Part shown: positions 9,400 through 18,530 of the stretch, in pieces
Layout: each line of letters starts with the position of its first letter
Position numbering within the stretch: the stretch's first letter is position 1
Made by a program: the position numbers and the translations under genes
From: Prevotella sp.
Lineage (GTDB): Bacteria > Bacteroidota > Bacteroidia > Bacteroidales > Bacteroidaceae
Length of the DNA: 64,000 bases
NCBI GenBank assembly: GCA_017627765.1
Contig: JAGAGD010000044.1
Location: forward strand, 36,786 to 100,785
Direction: 5' to 3'
The notes under the pieces: generated by a model
What the model saw: the letters and a program-made list of their open reading frames with translations, nothing else
Told to the model about the DNA's origin: nothing
Database searches by the model: none

Positions 9400-10485
9400 T
9401 TAAATATACCATTTTAGTGCAACAATAACAGTCATCAGCACGATGTTAAACAATGCTAATGGCATTAGATATTTCCATTCAAGAGCAAGAATCTGGTCAA
9501 TACGCAGACGAGGATATGTCCAGCGTACCCACATAAGAATCCATACAATAAAGAAAGTCTTGCCTAAGAACCATACAAATCCAGGAATGTAGCTCATTAT
9601 GTTGTCGAATGCCTCAATGCCAATAGATATTGGTGCCCATCCTCCAAGAAAGACAGCGGATGCAATTCCTGAAATAACAAAGAGATTCAGATATTCAGCA
9701 AGGTAGAAGAAACCAAATCCCATACCAGAATACTCTGTATGATGACCTGCTGTTAACTCACTTTCTGCTTCTGCCATGTCAAAAGGTCCACGATTTGCCT
9801 CTGCATTACCTGCAATCAGGAAAACAAAGAATGCGATAATTGCTGGTACATGGCCTTTGAATATAAGCCACTGCCAAGGACCTACTTGTGATTCAACTAT
9901 GCCAGACATCTGCATTGTTCCTGTTAATATTACAGCAGCAATAAGACACAGACAAAGTGACATCTCGTATGAAATCATTTGTACGGCAGCACGCATGGCT
10001 GATACGACAGAATATTTGTTGTTACTTCCCCATCCTGCTAGGAATATTCCAACTACACCGATAGATGAAATTGCTGTTATAAGAAATATACCAACATTGA
10101 AATCTAGAATATGAGCTCCTTTATTCCAAGGAAGGAATGAAAATGTTCCTACTGATGCTATGATTACCAGTAATGGAGCAACAACATAAAGAAGTTTGTC
10201 TGCTTTATCAATAAAGAAAATCTCTTTGATAAGCATCTTGAGTACGTCGGCAAATACTTGAAGCACTCCCCATGGACCAACACGCATCGGACCAAGACGG
10301 CACTGGAAGTATGCACATACTTTTCTTTCCATGAATATAAGTACAATTGCAATCAGTGCATATGCTAATAATATTAGCACACCTACTACAATGCACTCAA
10401 TCAATATCGACCAAAAGTCTCCTAAGCCAAGAGTATTGCGCAGAAGACCGTCGAACCATTGTGTCACTATAGAAAAATTAAACAT
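9400..10485 (-). CDS. nuoH: NADH-quinone oxidoreductase subunit H
   Basis: The membrane subunit that forms the quinone chamber together with NuoB and NuoD. It is 361 residues with eight or more helices. Diagnostic pieces are FMERKVCAYFQCRLGPMRVGP, close to the quinone site, and the acidic loop NRGPFDMAEAESELTAG, followed by HTEYSGMGFGFFYLAEY. It starts 21 bases after nuoCD. Intact and ordinary. Confidence 0.97.
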   Translation of the reverse strand: MFNFSIVTQWFDGLLRNTLGLGDFWSILIECIVVGVLILLAYALIAIVLIFMERKVCAYFQCRLGPMRVGPWGVLQVFADVLKMLIKEIFFIDKADKLLYVVAPLLVIIASVGTFSFLPWNKGAHILDFNVGIFLITAISSIGVVGIFLAGWGSNNKYSVVSAMRAAVQMISYEMSLCLCLIAAVILTGTMQMSGIVESQVGPWQWLIFKGHVPAIIAFFVFLIAGNAEANRGPFDMAEAESELTAGHHTEYSGMGFGFFYLAEYLNLFVISGIASAVFLGGWAPISIGIEAFDNIMSYIPGFVWFLGKTFFIVWILMWVRWTYPRLRIDQILALEWKYLMPLALFNIVLMTVIVALKWYI

Positions 10486-10506
10486 ATTTGTCTCATTAAA
10501 TAATTA

Positions 10507-12069
10507 TTATCTATCTATATCTGGGATAACAATGTCGATAGCAGCACCTGTTGTTACAAGGTCAGCTATTTTCTGGCCTCGCAGCATCTTGTCAAGAGCA
10601 CCTACAAGGGTAAGTCCCATTGGACGCATCTTCAAACGATATGGACTCTTGTCTCCTTTTGAGTCAAGATATACTCCAAACTCTCCACTTGCACCCTCGA
10701 CAGAGAAATACCATTGTCCTTCAGGTACCTTGATTATAGGTTTCTGCTTTATATAGAAATCGCCTTCAGGAATGTTGTCAATAAGCTGTTCTATGATATT
10801 AAGACTCTGATACAACTCATTAATGTGTATATTGTATCTGTCCATGCTATCACAACCCGTTGAAATAACCTGTTCCCATTCTACCTTATTATATAAATCG
10901 TATGGGTGGTTCTTTCTGACATCGTTTTTCCATCCAGAGGCACGACCTGCAGGTCCTGTTACACCATAGTTGATGCAGTCTTCTAAACTCATCATTCCGA
11001 CTTTCTCAAAACGATTGTGAGTGATAACATTGTCTCCAAAAACGTCAATATACTCCTGAATCATTGGACGCAGATAAGAAACGAGCTTCTTAACGTTCTT
11101 TACAAAGTTGGGGTCAATGTCATCTTGAAGTCCACCAATTCTATAATAGTTTTGAATCAGGCGTCCACCAGTTGTTTCCTCCATTACGTTAAGAACATGT
11201 TCACGGTCACGCATACAGTATAGGAATGCGGTCAAAGCGCCTAAGTCTTGTGCGCAGCATCCACAGTATAGAAGGTGAGAGTCGATACGCTGTAACTCGT
11301 CCATAATTGTGCGGATATACTGAATACGCTCAGAAAGCTCAATTCCCATGCCTTCTTCAATAACACCCACAAGAGCATGACGGTGCATCATAGCAGATAG
11401 GTAATTCAAACGGTCTGTCAAAGCAAGAGACTGAGGATATGTATAGCTCTCACACATTTTCTCGATACCACGATGAATGTATCCTAAGTGTGGATAGATA
11501 CGTTTTACTTCTTCACCGTCAAGTACAGTCTGCAGGCGAAGTACACCATGGGTAGATGGATGCTGAGGACCGATGTTGATTACATAGTCGTCATCGTCAA
11601 AGAGCCTGTTTTTTTTGCAGCATAACTTGCCATCATCGTTAAGATAATACTCAAGTCCATAGTCTGGTTCGACATCGTCTTCAAGAGTGTATGATTTGTC
11701 ACCCTGGTAGTCCTTACGCAGAGGATATCCTTTGAAATCATTGCGCAAGAACAAACGGCGCATGTCAGGATGGTTTAAGAAAACAATTCCGAAGAAATCG
11801 TAAACTTCGCGTTCAAGTAGGTCTGCGGATTTCCATAAGTTGGAAACTGTAGGGACATAATGTATTCCATTTTGTTGCTGTGCAATTATCTTAACGCTTG
11901 TTCGCTCATGATTTTCTGTGTTTTCAATAATGTAGATACATCCTAAACCTTCTTCGCCAAAATCTTCACCAATAATGGTAACTAAGTAGTCAAAATGCTT
12001 ATTGTTCTTCAGTTTGCTCATCTCTTTAGCAAAACTGTCGAATGGGAAAATCTGATTTTCTAATTTCAT
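10507..12069 (-). CDS. nuoCD: Fused NADH-quinone oxidoreductase subunits C and D
   Basis: A single 520-residue polypeptide combines the 30-kDa and 49-kDa subunits of complex I. Residues 1-125 are NuoC (LLEREVYDFFGIVFLNHPD). A linker runs to about 160, then NuoD begins with INIGPQHPSTHGVLRL, whose His residues line the quinone pocket, and continues through GYIHRGIEKM to the C-terminal EGASGEFGVYL. The NuoC part is short compared with the proteobacterial protein. The start ATG overlaps the nuoB stop by four bases (ATGA), indicating coupled translation. The C/D fusion is known from several phyla including Bacteroidota. Confidence 0.96.
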   Translation of the reverse strand: MKLENQIFPFDSFAKEMSKLKNNKHFDYLVTIIGEDFGEEGLGCIYIIENTENHERTSVKIIAQQQNGIHYVPTVSNLWKSADLLEREVYDFFGIVFLNHPDMRRLFLRNDFKGYPLRKDYQGDKSYTLEDDVEPDYGLEYYLNDDGKLCCKKNRLFDDDDYVINIGPQHPSTHGVLRLQTVLDGEEVKRIYPHLGYIHRGIEKMCESYTYPQSLALTDRLNYLSAMMHRHALVGVIEEGMGIELSERIQYIRTIMDELQRIDSHLLYCGCCAQDLGALTAFLYCMRDREHVLNVMEETTGGRLIQNYYRIGGLQDDIDPNFVKNVKKLVSYLRPMIQEYIDVFGDNVITHNRFEKVGMMSLEDCINYGVTGPAGRASGWKNDVRKNHPYDLYNKVEWEQVISTGCDSMDRYNIHINELYQSLNIIEQLIDNIPEGDFYIKQKPIIKVPEGQWYFSVEGASGEFGVYLDSKGDKSPYRLKMRPMGLTLVGALDKMLRGQKIADLVTTGAAIDIVIPDIDR

Positions 12070-12764
12070 TTTGCTTCCTCCTGTTCTTTTTTCAAGTTCT
12101 CAACAAAATCTTTTGGAACTTCAGTTACCACAATAGGTTCATTTTTTCCGTATGTGAGCTCTTCATTGCTAACTCCTTTTTCACGCTCCTCTGCATTCTG
12201 CTTGTGATTTGCACCACCAAAGAATTTCTCAATTTTTACTTTTCTCTGAAGTTGCATCATGCCATAGAGAATTGCCTCTGGACGTGGTGGACATCCTGGA
12301 ACGAAAACGTCAACAGGAACTATTTCCTCAATTCCATTAACAACATGATAACTTGATTTGAAAGGTCCGCCGCTAATTGCACAACCACCTACAGCAATCA
12401 CGTATTTCGGCTCTGCCATTTGGTCGTATAGACGTTTGAATGCAGGTGCCATCTTGTGAGTTATAGTACCTGCACACATGATTAAGTCTGCTTGACGTGG
12501 CGAATTTCGTGTAACCTCAAAACCAAAACGAGAGAAGTCGTATCGAGCGCAGCCAACTGCCATGAACTCAATACCACAGCAACTTGTTGCGAATGTCAAC
12601 GACCATAGAGAGTTAGAGCGACCCCAGTTTATTAGCTGGTCAAGACAGCCAGTAACTACGTTTACACCACCTTCGTGGAGTTCGTCAACGAGTTTCTCAA
12701 GACTCTCATTGTCTTTGAACTCATCGTACGGAATACTTTTGATAACAGGCTTCTTTACTTCCAT
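12066..12764 (-). CDS. nuoB: NADH-quinone oxidoreductase subunit B
   Basis: Holds cluster N2, the last Fe-S centre before quinone. The 232 residues include TSCCGIEFMAVGCARYDF (tandem Cys-Cys ligands), VGGCAISGG and VFVPGCPPRPEA, which complete the four-cysteine set. I place the start at 12764 (MEVKKPVIKS): AGGAG lies six bases upstream and the overlap with nuoA is only 10 bases. A longer reading to 12875 only adds codons out of frame inside nuoA and looks unlike any NuoB. A charged C-terminal extension (KNEPIVVTEV to the end, Lys/Glu-rich) lies beyond the core fold. Confidence 0.95.
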   Translation of the reverse strand: MEVKKPVIKSIPYDEFKDNESLEKLVDELHEGGVNVVTGCLDQLINWGRSNSLWSLTFATSCCGIEFMAVGCARYDFSRFGFEVTRNSPRQADLIMCAGTITHKMAPAFKRLYDQMAEPKYVIAVGGCAISGGPFKSSYHVVNGIEEIVPVDVFVPGCPPRPEAILYGMMQLQRKVKIEKFFGGANHKQNAEEREKGVSNEELTYGKNEPIVVTEVPKDFVENLKKEQEEAK

Positions 12765-13105
12765 TCCAAAGCTCCTTTCCGCCAGGCATAAGCCAAGCCA
12801 AATACTAGTACTAAGAGAAAGAATCCGATAGTTACAAGTGCCATCGGACCGAACTCTCCTACAACTACAGCCCATGGGTAGAGGAATACAGTCTCAATGT
12901 CGAACATAAGGAAAAGGATAGCGAAAAGGTAGAATCCTACAGACATTGGTAGCCAAGAGCTTCCATGTGTAGGAATACCACATTCGTAAGGTTCACCCTT
13001 TACCTTGTTGTACGAACGAGGACCGATCAACTTAGCGATGACGTAAGCCGCCACTACCAGTGTGATAGCCGTTATCAGTACGGTAATTAACAAAGTAAAA
13101 TTCAT
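12755..13105 (-). CDS. nuoA: NADH-quinone oxidoreductase subunit A
   Basis: First gene of the operon. It is a three-helix membrane subunit (116 residues) at the junction of the peripheral and membrane arms. It shows the family region KGEPYECGIPTHGSSW, whose cysteine lies in the loop that moves during turnover, then RFAILFLMFDIETVFLYPWAV-like helices with conserved acidic residues. It overlaps nuoB by 10 bases. Confidence 0.95.
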   Translation of the reverse strand: MNFTLLITVLITAITLVVAAYVIAKLIGPRSYNKVKGEPYECGIPTHGSSWLPMSVGFYLFAILFLMFDIETVFLYPWAVVVGEFGPMALVTIGFFLLVLVFGLAYAWRKGALEWK

Positions 13106-13146
13106 ATGTTTTAAACTAATTAAATTGTGTTTCCCGAAAACGGTTG

Positions 13147-13154
13147 CAAAAGTA
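13147..13154 (-). promoter_or_regulatory. Probable -7 box of the nuo operon
   Basis: The minus strand reads TACTTTTG, a full match to TAnnTTTG, 42 bases upstream of the nuoA start. A TTG partner is found only 12 bases further upstream, closer than the usual 19-20, so the -33 element is uncertain. Confidence 0.5.
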
Positions 13155-13252
13155 ATAATTTATTTACAAAAACGTATGATAATTGTTAACTTTTTATTCT
13201 ATATCTTAAAAAAGTTATTCTAAATCGTTTCAAACATAATGTTTGTAAGTAA

Positions 13253-14113
13253 TTAGCGGTGTTTGTTGTGGTATTTTATTAGTCCGTCTATTGGTGAGGT
13301 TACAATTTTTCCTATTGTGTAACCTTCTGACAAAGCGCAGTCGTTCAATTGTTTATGGTAGTGAAATGCCATGCTGCCAATGAAGTTAACAGGCAGGTCT
13401 TTACGATTATATCTGTCAATATTATTCTTAAAGAACATGCGGAAATGTTCGATGATAATTTCCATTACTTCATCGGTTTCAATGTGTTTGTGGATGAAAT
13501 TTGAAAGTGAAGCTAAAAAACGGTTTGGCATTGGTTGGCGATATACTCTTTCAATTATTTCTGTGAGTGAGAGTTTTTGCTCTTTCTCAAATTCCTCTAA
13601 TAGACTGTTTGGAAGTCTTCTTTTATAGAGCGCATTTAGAAATTTAATGCCTAGAACCGCACCGCTTCCTTCGTCGCCTAAAATGAATCCTAGTGGCGGA
13701 GTGTTGTCTATTATTTTACTGCCGTCATAAAGGCATGAATTAGAACCTGTACCAAGTATGCATGCAATGCCCTCTTCATGTTGACATAAAGCTCTCGCTG
13801 CCCCAAGAAGATCTCCTTCAACTGAGATTGTTAAGTTGCTGTTTTTTATGGTGTTATAATTAATTGCTTTGAGTATTATGTCATGTAATCGATTGCTCAT
13901 TTCTTTGCGAATGCCTGCACCATAAAAATATATGCCAGAAAGTGTGTTAGGAATTTGTAATTCAGCAATTGAATCTCTAAAAATTCGTGCTATTATTTCG
14001 TCGCTTTGGAAGAATGGATTTATGCCTTCACTTTTAACTGTTTTAATTTTTTTTTCGCCGAAAGTCAGGCACCAGTCTGTTTTCGTACTTCCACTGTCAA
14101 TTATGAGTTTCAT
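13253..14113 (-). CDS. BadF/BadG-type ATPase, N-acetylglucosamine-kinase-like
   Basis: A 286-residue ASKHA-fold kinase. The phosphate-1 loop IDSGSTKTDWCL opens the protein. GDLLGAARAL and ILGTGSNSCLYDG form the second phosphate and adenosine-contact motifs, and GFILGDEGSGAVLG is the hinge region typical of N-acetylglucosamine and glucosamine kinases in this family. The likely reaction is ATP-dependent phosphorylation of an amino sugar, possibly from cell-wall recycling. The substrate is inferred from the family only, since no transporter or deaminase neighbour helps. It is transcribed alone and diverges from the MscS-type gene. Confidence 0.8.
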   Translation of the reverse strand: MKLIIDSGSTKTDWCLTFGEKKIKTVKSEGINPFFQSDEIIARIFRDSIAELQIPNTLSGIYFYGAGIRKEMSNRLHDIILKAINYNTIKNSNLTISVEGDLLGAARALCQHEEGIACILGTGSNSCLYDGSKIIDNTPPLGFILGDEGSGAVLGIKFLNALYKRRLPNSLLEEFEKEQKLSLTEIIERVYRQPMPNRFLASLSNFIHKHIETDEVMEIIIEHFRMFFKNNIDRYNRKDLPVNFIGSMAFHYHKQLNDCALSEGYTIGKIVTSPIDGLIKYHNKHR

Positions 14114-14227
14114 GTATATTTTAAATTAATGTAAGAATTTCCAATATATTGTCAGAAACGCAATGTTTTTAATGCTAAACAATCGCAAGAAACATCTTCA
14201 TTGCCATTATTTAACAAAAGGTTAGTG

Positions 14228-14235
14228 CAAAAGTA
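14228..14235 (-). promoter_or_regulatory. Probable -7 box of the BadF-type kinase gene
   Basis: TACTTTTG on the minus strand, 114 bases before the ATG. The nearest TTG lies 13 bases further upstream, so the -33 element is uncertain. Confidence 0.4.
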
Positions 14236-14283
14236 CGAATATTTCTCTCAAAAGTTTTGAAAAGTTGAAAAAAGAACGCTTAT

Positions 14284-14316
14284 TTGCAGATATTATAACA
14301 AAAATGACTACTTTTG
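14284..14316 (+). promoter_or_regulatory. Promoter of the MscS-type channel gene
   Basis: -7 TACTTTTG at 14309-14316 with TTG at 14284-14286, spaced 22 bases. It faces away from the kinase promoter in the same 290-base divergent region. Confidence 0.5.
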
Positions 14317-14403
14317 CATACAATTAATGTATTAAATATAATATTATACAAAGTCAAATATCTAGCAGTTGTTTTGCCTTTAAGTATCAAATTTTAGATT
14401 GAA

Positions 14404-16755
14404 ATGAAATTACGTATTTCGATATTATTTTTTTTGTTTTTTATTTTGCTGCCTGTCAATGCGGTTTTGAAAGAAAGGGATTTGGAAAGCACATTGGCAA
14501 TTCTTCGCAGTGAGTTGACAACATATTATCAGGAACAACAAAAACAGGAAAAAATAGGTAAGAGAGTTAAGGAGCAAGTTCGCGATCAAATGTTCGACAT
14601 AATGAAGCGTAGCAAGCAAAATTCACTTATGCTATATTCACAGAAATCTGGATATGTATTTGACTTAACATATGCTTGTCACGAAGCTACTGAGATGTAT
14701 CAGAAGTTTCAGCGTCAGATTCTGCCTTTCCGTACTTTGGTAGACAAAATAGATATTGAAGTTGCGCGTTATGATAGTCTGGTGACAAGTCTCAGTGAGA
14801 TGCCTATAGTGATTTTAAGTGACAAGTCTAAGATTGATCGAAATGTATGTCTGACACTAGCTGTTAGCATTAAACGAACTCTGGAGGAAACACGTACACA
14901 GCTTAATGAGTATATAGGTTATTACGAGCATACGGAAAAGGATTTGAAAATGCTCAATGATTATGCACAGAAACGGTATGCAGAAATTCAGAACAATATT
15001 TTCATTAATGGAGGCGAGAGTTATTTCCATATCCTGTCACGACTTAGAACAAATATATCGCAGACATCAGAAGCAGTAAGTGAGAAATACCAGTCTACCC
15101 GCAGGGCTAAATCTGATTGGGATAGCCGAGTGATAATAGGTCTTTTTGTAATTATCGTTATTTATGGACTTTTTGCTGCATTGCTCAACTTGTTGTTTAT
15201 CAGGGTACTTCTGCCTAAAAGATTCCGCTCTAAAGGATTCATGGCTAAGCGCACTTGCATTATAATGGCTACTACTGTTATAACTTTTGCCATTATTTTG
15301 GGAATTGTAAGGCTTACTTGGGAACAGAACTTTATCATTATGGCAAGTAACTTATTAGTTGAATATGCTTGGCTTTTAGGAGTAATTCTATTCTCATTGC
15401 TGCTTCGTGTTAGTGGTGAACAGATAAAAAGTGCATTTCGAATTTACTCACCACTGATAGTTATTGGTTTCATTGTCATTTCATTTCGTATTATCCTAAT
15501 TCCAAATGATTTAGTAAATCTGATATTTCCGCCGATATTATTGGTTTGCATGCTATGGCAATGGAGTGTGATTCGTCGTCATAATGCTAATATTCCACGC
15601 AGCGATGTCTTCTATTCTTACATTTCGTTGGTGGTATTCATTGGTTCTGTTGTATGCTCATGGATTGGTTATACTTTGCTTTCTGTGCAGATGTTGATTT
15701 GGTGGATTATGCAGCTAACTTGTATATTAACAATAACTTGCATCCGCCAATGGACAAAATACTATGGCGATCGTAAGCATATGGCAGAGATGACTATTAC
15801 TAAGACATGGGTATATCGTCTTGTCTATAGTGTTTTTCTTCCTATTATGGGGGTTGGTTCTGTAATATTAGCAATATATTGGGCTGCTTCTGTTTTTAAT
15901 CTGAGCGATTTAACATGGAAGATTTTTTCATACGAGTTCATTGATTCTCCAAACTTTGAACTAAGTATCTTGAACATTACAATGGTAATAGTTCTCTATT
16001 TTTGTTTCTCTTATGTCAGCCAAACACTGAAAGAGCTAATATATCATTATTTTGTTCAGCATGATCCGACTACAGCAGATTCGAGAATGGTAATGGCAAG
16101 AAATATCCTTCAAGTTGTTGTGTGGGGAGCATGGTTGCTAATTTCATTATCAATTTGCCATGTAAATAACACTTGGCTTGTAGTTGTGTCAGGAGGTTTG
16201 TCTACAGGTATTGGTTTTGCCATGAAGGACATAATCGAAAATGTTTACTATGGAATTTCCCTTATGGCAGGACGCATAAAAGTAGGCGACTGGATTATAT
16301 GTGATGGTATTCGTGGTAGAGTGAGCTCTATAAGTTATACAAGTACAATGCTTGAAACAACAGATGGTTCGACAATGGCTTTTCAAAATAGTCAGCTATT
16401 TACTAAGAATTATAAGAATATGACTCGCAATCATGGCTATGAACTTCATACATTAGACGTTGGTGTAGCTTACGGAACGAATATTGACAAAGCTCGTAGT
16501 CTGATTATAGATGCTGTATGTAAATTGAAATGTATAGACAAGAAACGGGGGGTAAAGGTTATTTTGCGCGAATTTGGCGATAGTTCTGTAAATTTGAAAG
16601 TTCTTGTTTGGGTGCCTGTTCAAACACAATATTCGGCTGATGGTGAAATATTAGAATGCGTCTATAATACTTTGAACGATGCAGGAATAGAAATTCCGTT
16701 CCCACAGCGTGATTTACATATAATTAGGGACAACCAAGGCATAATGACTGAATAA
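14404..16755 (+). CDS. Large MscS-family mechanosensitive channel
   Basis: A 783-residue membrane protein. Residues 1-20 form a signal peptide. Residues 21-238 are a soluble, helical, probably periplasmic domain rich in Gln, Glu and Lys. About eleven membrane helices follow between 242 and 615. The conserved MscS core begins with the pore-lining helix GGLSTGIGFAMKDIIENVYYG (split here around 597-617), then the beta domain KVGDWIICDGIRGRV and FTKNYKNMTRNHGYE. The large periplasmic part and many extra helices resemble the MscK/YbdG-to-YnaI size class rather than minimal MscS. The likely role is release of solutes on hypo-osmotic shock. It is monocistronic. Confidence 0.87.
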   Translation: MKLRISILFFLFFILLPVNAVLKERDLESTLAILRSELTTYYQEQQKQEKIGKRVKEQVRDQMFDIMKRSKQNSLMLYSQKSGYVFDLTYACHEATEMYQKFQRQILPFRTLVDKIDIEVARYDSLVTSLSEMPIVILSDKSKIDRNVCLTLAVSIKRTLEETRTQLNEYIGYYEHTEKDLKMLNDYAQKRYAEIQNNIFINGGESYFHILSRLRTNISQTSEAVSEKYQSTRRAKSDWDSRVIIGLFVIIVIYGLFAALLNLLFIRVLLPKRFRSKGFMAKRTCIIMATTVITFAIILGIVRLTWEQNFIIMASNLLVEYAWLLGVILFSLLLRVSGEQIKSAFRIYSPLIVIGFIVISFRIILIPNDLVNLIFPPILLVCMLWQWSVIRRHNANIPRSDVFYSYISLVVFIGSVVCSWIGYTLLSVQMLIWWIMQLTCILTITCIRQWTKYYGDRKHMAEMTITKTWVYRLVYSVFLPIMGVGSVILAIYWAASVFNLSDLTWKIFSYEFIDSPNFELSILNITMVIVLYFCFSYVSQTLKELIYHYFVQHDPTTADSRMVMARNILQVVVWGAWLLISLSICHVNNTWLVVVSGGLSTGIGFAMKDIIENVYYGISLMAGRIKVGDWIICDGIRGRVSSISYTSTMLETTDGSTMAFQNSQLFTKNYKNMTRNHGYELHTLDVGVAYGTNIDKARSLIIDAVCKLKCIDKKRGVKVILREFGDSSVNLKVLVWVPVQTQYSADGEILECVYNTLNDAGIEIPFPQRDLHIIRDNQGIMTE

Positions 16756-16936
16756 GAAAGTTATAGGTTTTCTAACTTTTAATAGTTTTCAATATGTTTT
16801 AAATGATTATGTATTCCTTTGTTTGTTGTCCAATAATACATGAGAATATACAATTTTAGAAAAAAGTGTTAAATATTTGCAATATTCCTTGTATATTGAC
16901 GTTATAAAATTAGAGAATCTTATTTAATGCTTAAAT

Positions 16937-17692
16937 ATGAAAATATCCATTATCACTGTAACATATAATAGTAGTCGTACTATAGAAGATACAATAAAAT
17001 CAGTTCTTCAGCAGAGTTATAAGGACTATGAATATCTGGTAATTGACGGAGGTTCACAGGATAAGACTATTGATATTATAAAAAGTTATGAGCAAGAATT
17101 TGATGGTAGGTTGCGTTGGATTTCAGAAAGTGATAAAGGAATGTATGATGCTATGAATAAAGGAATAAAAATGGCATCAGGTGATGTTGTAGGAATACTA
17201 AACTCAGATGATTATTATACAACGGCCAATGTGCTTTCTGAAATTGTTAAAGGTTTCGCTGATAGTAACATTGATGCAGTATATGGAGATATACATTTCA
17301 TTCGTGATGGCCAGCCTGAGCGATGTGTACGCTATTATTCTTCACGTCTCTTCCATCGTCGTTGGCTGAGATATGGATTTATGCCAGCTCATCCTTCATT
17401 CTATGCACGCCATAAAGTGTACGACAACGCAGGTTTGTATAAAACTGATTATAAAATAGGTGCAGATTATGAAATGATGGTTAGATTGTTTCATGGACAT
17501 AGAATTAAAGCTAAATACCTGCCAATGGATTTTGTTACGATGCGGACTGGTGGGGCAAGCACGCGCAACGTTCAGAGTCGATTGACTTTAGTTCAAGAAG
17601 ATGTGCGTGCTTGTCGTGAGAATGGACTCTATACAAATTCATTTCTCATCAGCATAAAGTTCATCTATAAAATATTTGGACTTAGATTATAA
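16937..17692 (+). CDS. Family 2 glycosyltransferase (WcaA-like)
   Basis: A 251-residue GT-A fold enzyme. ISIITVTYNSSRTIEDTI is the nucleotide-binding N-terminus, DGGSQDKT follows, and ILNSDDYY supplies the metal-binding DxD-type motif. WISESDKGMYDAMNKGI and ADYEMMVRLF are shared with colanic-acid and capsule GT2 enzymes. It probably adds one sugar of the locus polysaccharide, but donor and acceptor cannot be read. It is the only gene of the polysaccharide locus on the plus strand and converges on the GT2 gene ending at 17733, so it has its own control. Confidence 0.82.
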   Translation: MKISIITVTYNSSRTIEDTIKSVLQQSYKDYEYLVIDGGSQDKTIDIIKSYEQEFDGRLRWISESDKGMYDAMNKGIKMASGDVVGILNSDDYYTTANVLSEIVKGFADSNIDAVYGDIHFIRDGQPERCVRYYSSRLFHRRWLRYGFMPAHPSFYARHKVYDNAGLYKTDYKIGADYEMMVRLFHGHRIKAKYLPMDFVTMRTGGASTRNVQSRLTLVQEDVRACRENGLYTNSFLISIKFIYKIFGLRL

Positions 17693-17695
17693 TGA

Positions 17696-17735
17696 TTTTC
17701 AATTTAGCATAAAACTTGAAAAGTATATTTTTTTA
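17696..17735. terminator. Weak hairpin and T-run between two convergent GT2 genes
   Basis: TTTTCAA pairs with TTGAAAA over a 13-base loop, followed on the plus strand by a T-rich stretch. It is plausible as the end of the plus-strand gene, but the stem is AT-only. Confidence 0.35.
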
Positions 17736-18521
17736 TTTTTTCGGTTTCTCTTTTGGTGACCATATTCCTTTAAACATATACCAGATAGCTGCAGGAATAG
17801 AAACATCGAATAGTTTACGTTTTGCAAATGCGTATTCTATACAATAAATTGTTGCCATAGGCCAACCAAGGATGCGTCGAATAGCCCATCCTCTATCAAG
17901 AAAGTATTGTTTGTTGTATCCACTAAACCATTGTGAAGCACTTTCTGGATCTAATGATGCTATTTGAATAGGAACAAATTGTATCCATAATTTGTTTTTT
18001 AAGCAATCATGTAAGAACATAGTTTCTTCTTGTCCTCCATTGCCTGTACCTGATCCCATCATTTCATCAAAACGAATACCTTTTTCCTTGATCTTGGCAC
18101 GTCTGAATGAAATCATCCAACTTGATCCCTTTAGAAAGGTTAATGATCCCATTCTATATGCCTTTTCTGGATATCTCTTTCCTGAGTTTCCTATCTTGAA
18201 CAGTATTACGTCTGCTTGTGGATAATCGTTATATGCTTTAAGTATTTTATCCTGATAGTCATCTTCGAACCACTCATCGTCGTCACTTATTTGGCAAATG
18301 TCTGCATTGGAATTATCTAAACACATATTGCGGCTTTTTGATAGTCCTCTTTCTGTAGTACATATCATTCTCGCATTTGCATTTGCTCCTTTAATATTTT
18401 TTTCTATATATTCATTATGGTCACATTGGTTTACAATAAGTACATTCCCTTTTATATTAGAACGTTCAACTATACTCATGTCCTTTTCGTGCATACATGA
18501 TAAAATAATTTCAAGTGTCAT
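17733..18521 (-). CDS. Family 2 glycosyltransferase
   Basis: A 262-residue GT-A protein and the last gene of the minus-strand polysaccharide operon. ERGLSKSRNMCLDNS followed by ICQISDDDEWFEDDY gives the acidic metal-site region. The N-terminus (LEIILSCMHEKDMSIVER) is a divergent form of the usual nucleotide-binding strand. The C-terminal portion has amphipathic and hydrophobic segments (AIWYMFKGIW) that may lie on the membrane. The gene is strongly AT-rich, and it starts 9 bases after the stop of the preceding GT2. The fold is confident, the sugar specificity unknown. Confidence 0.78.
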   Translation of the reverse strand: MTLEIILSCMHEKDMSIVERSNIKGNVLIVNQCDHNEYIEKNIKGANANARMICTTERGLSKSRNMCLDNSNADICQISDDDEWFEDDYQDKILKAYNDYPQADVILFKIGNSGKRYPEKAYRMGSLTFLKGSSWMISFRRAKIKEKGIRFDEMMGSGTGNGGQEETMFLHDCLKNKLWIQFVPIQIASLDPESASQWFSGYNKQYFLDRGWAIRRILGWPMATIYCIEYAFAKRKLFDVSIPAAIWYMFKGIWSPKEKPKK

Positions 18522-18530
18522 TTTTTTATT

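Noticed and set aside
12765-12875. Longer nuoB start at 12875
   Set aside because: It lies almost wholly inside nuoA in another frame, the added residues resemble no NuoB, and the ATG at 12764 has an AGGAG six bases upstream.
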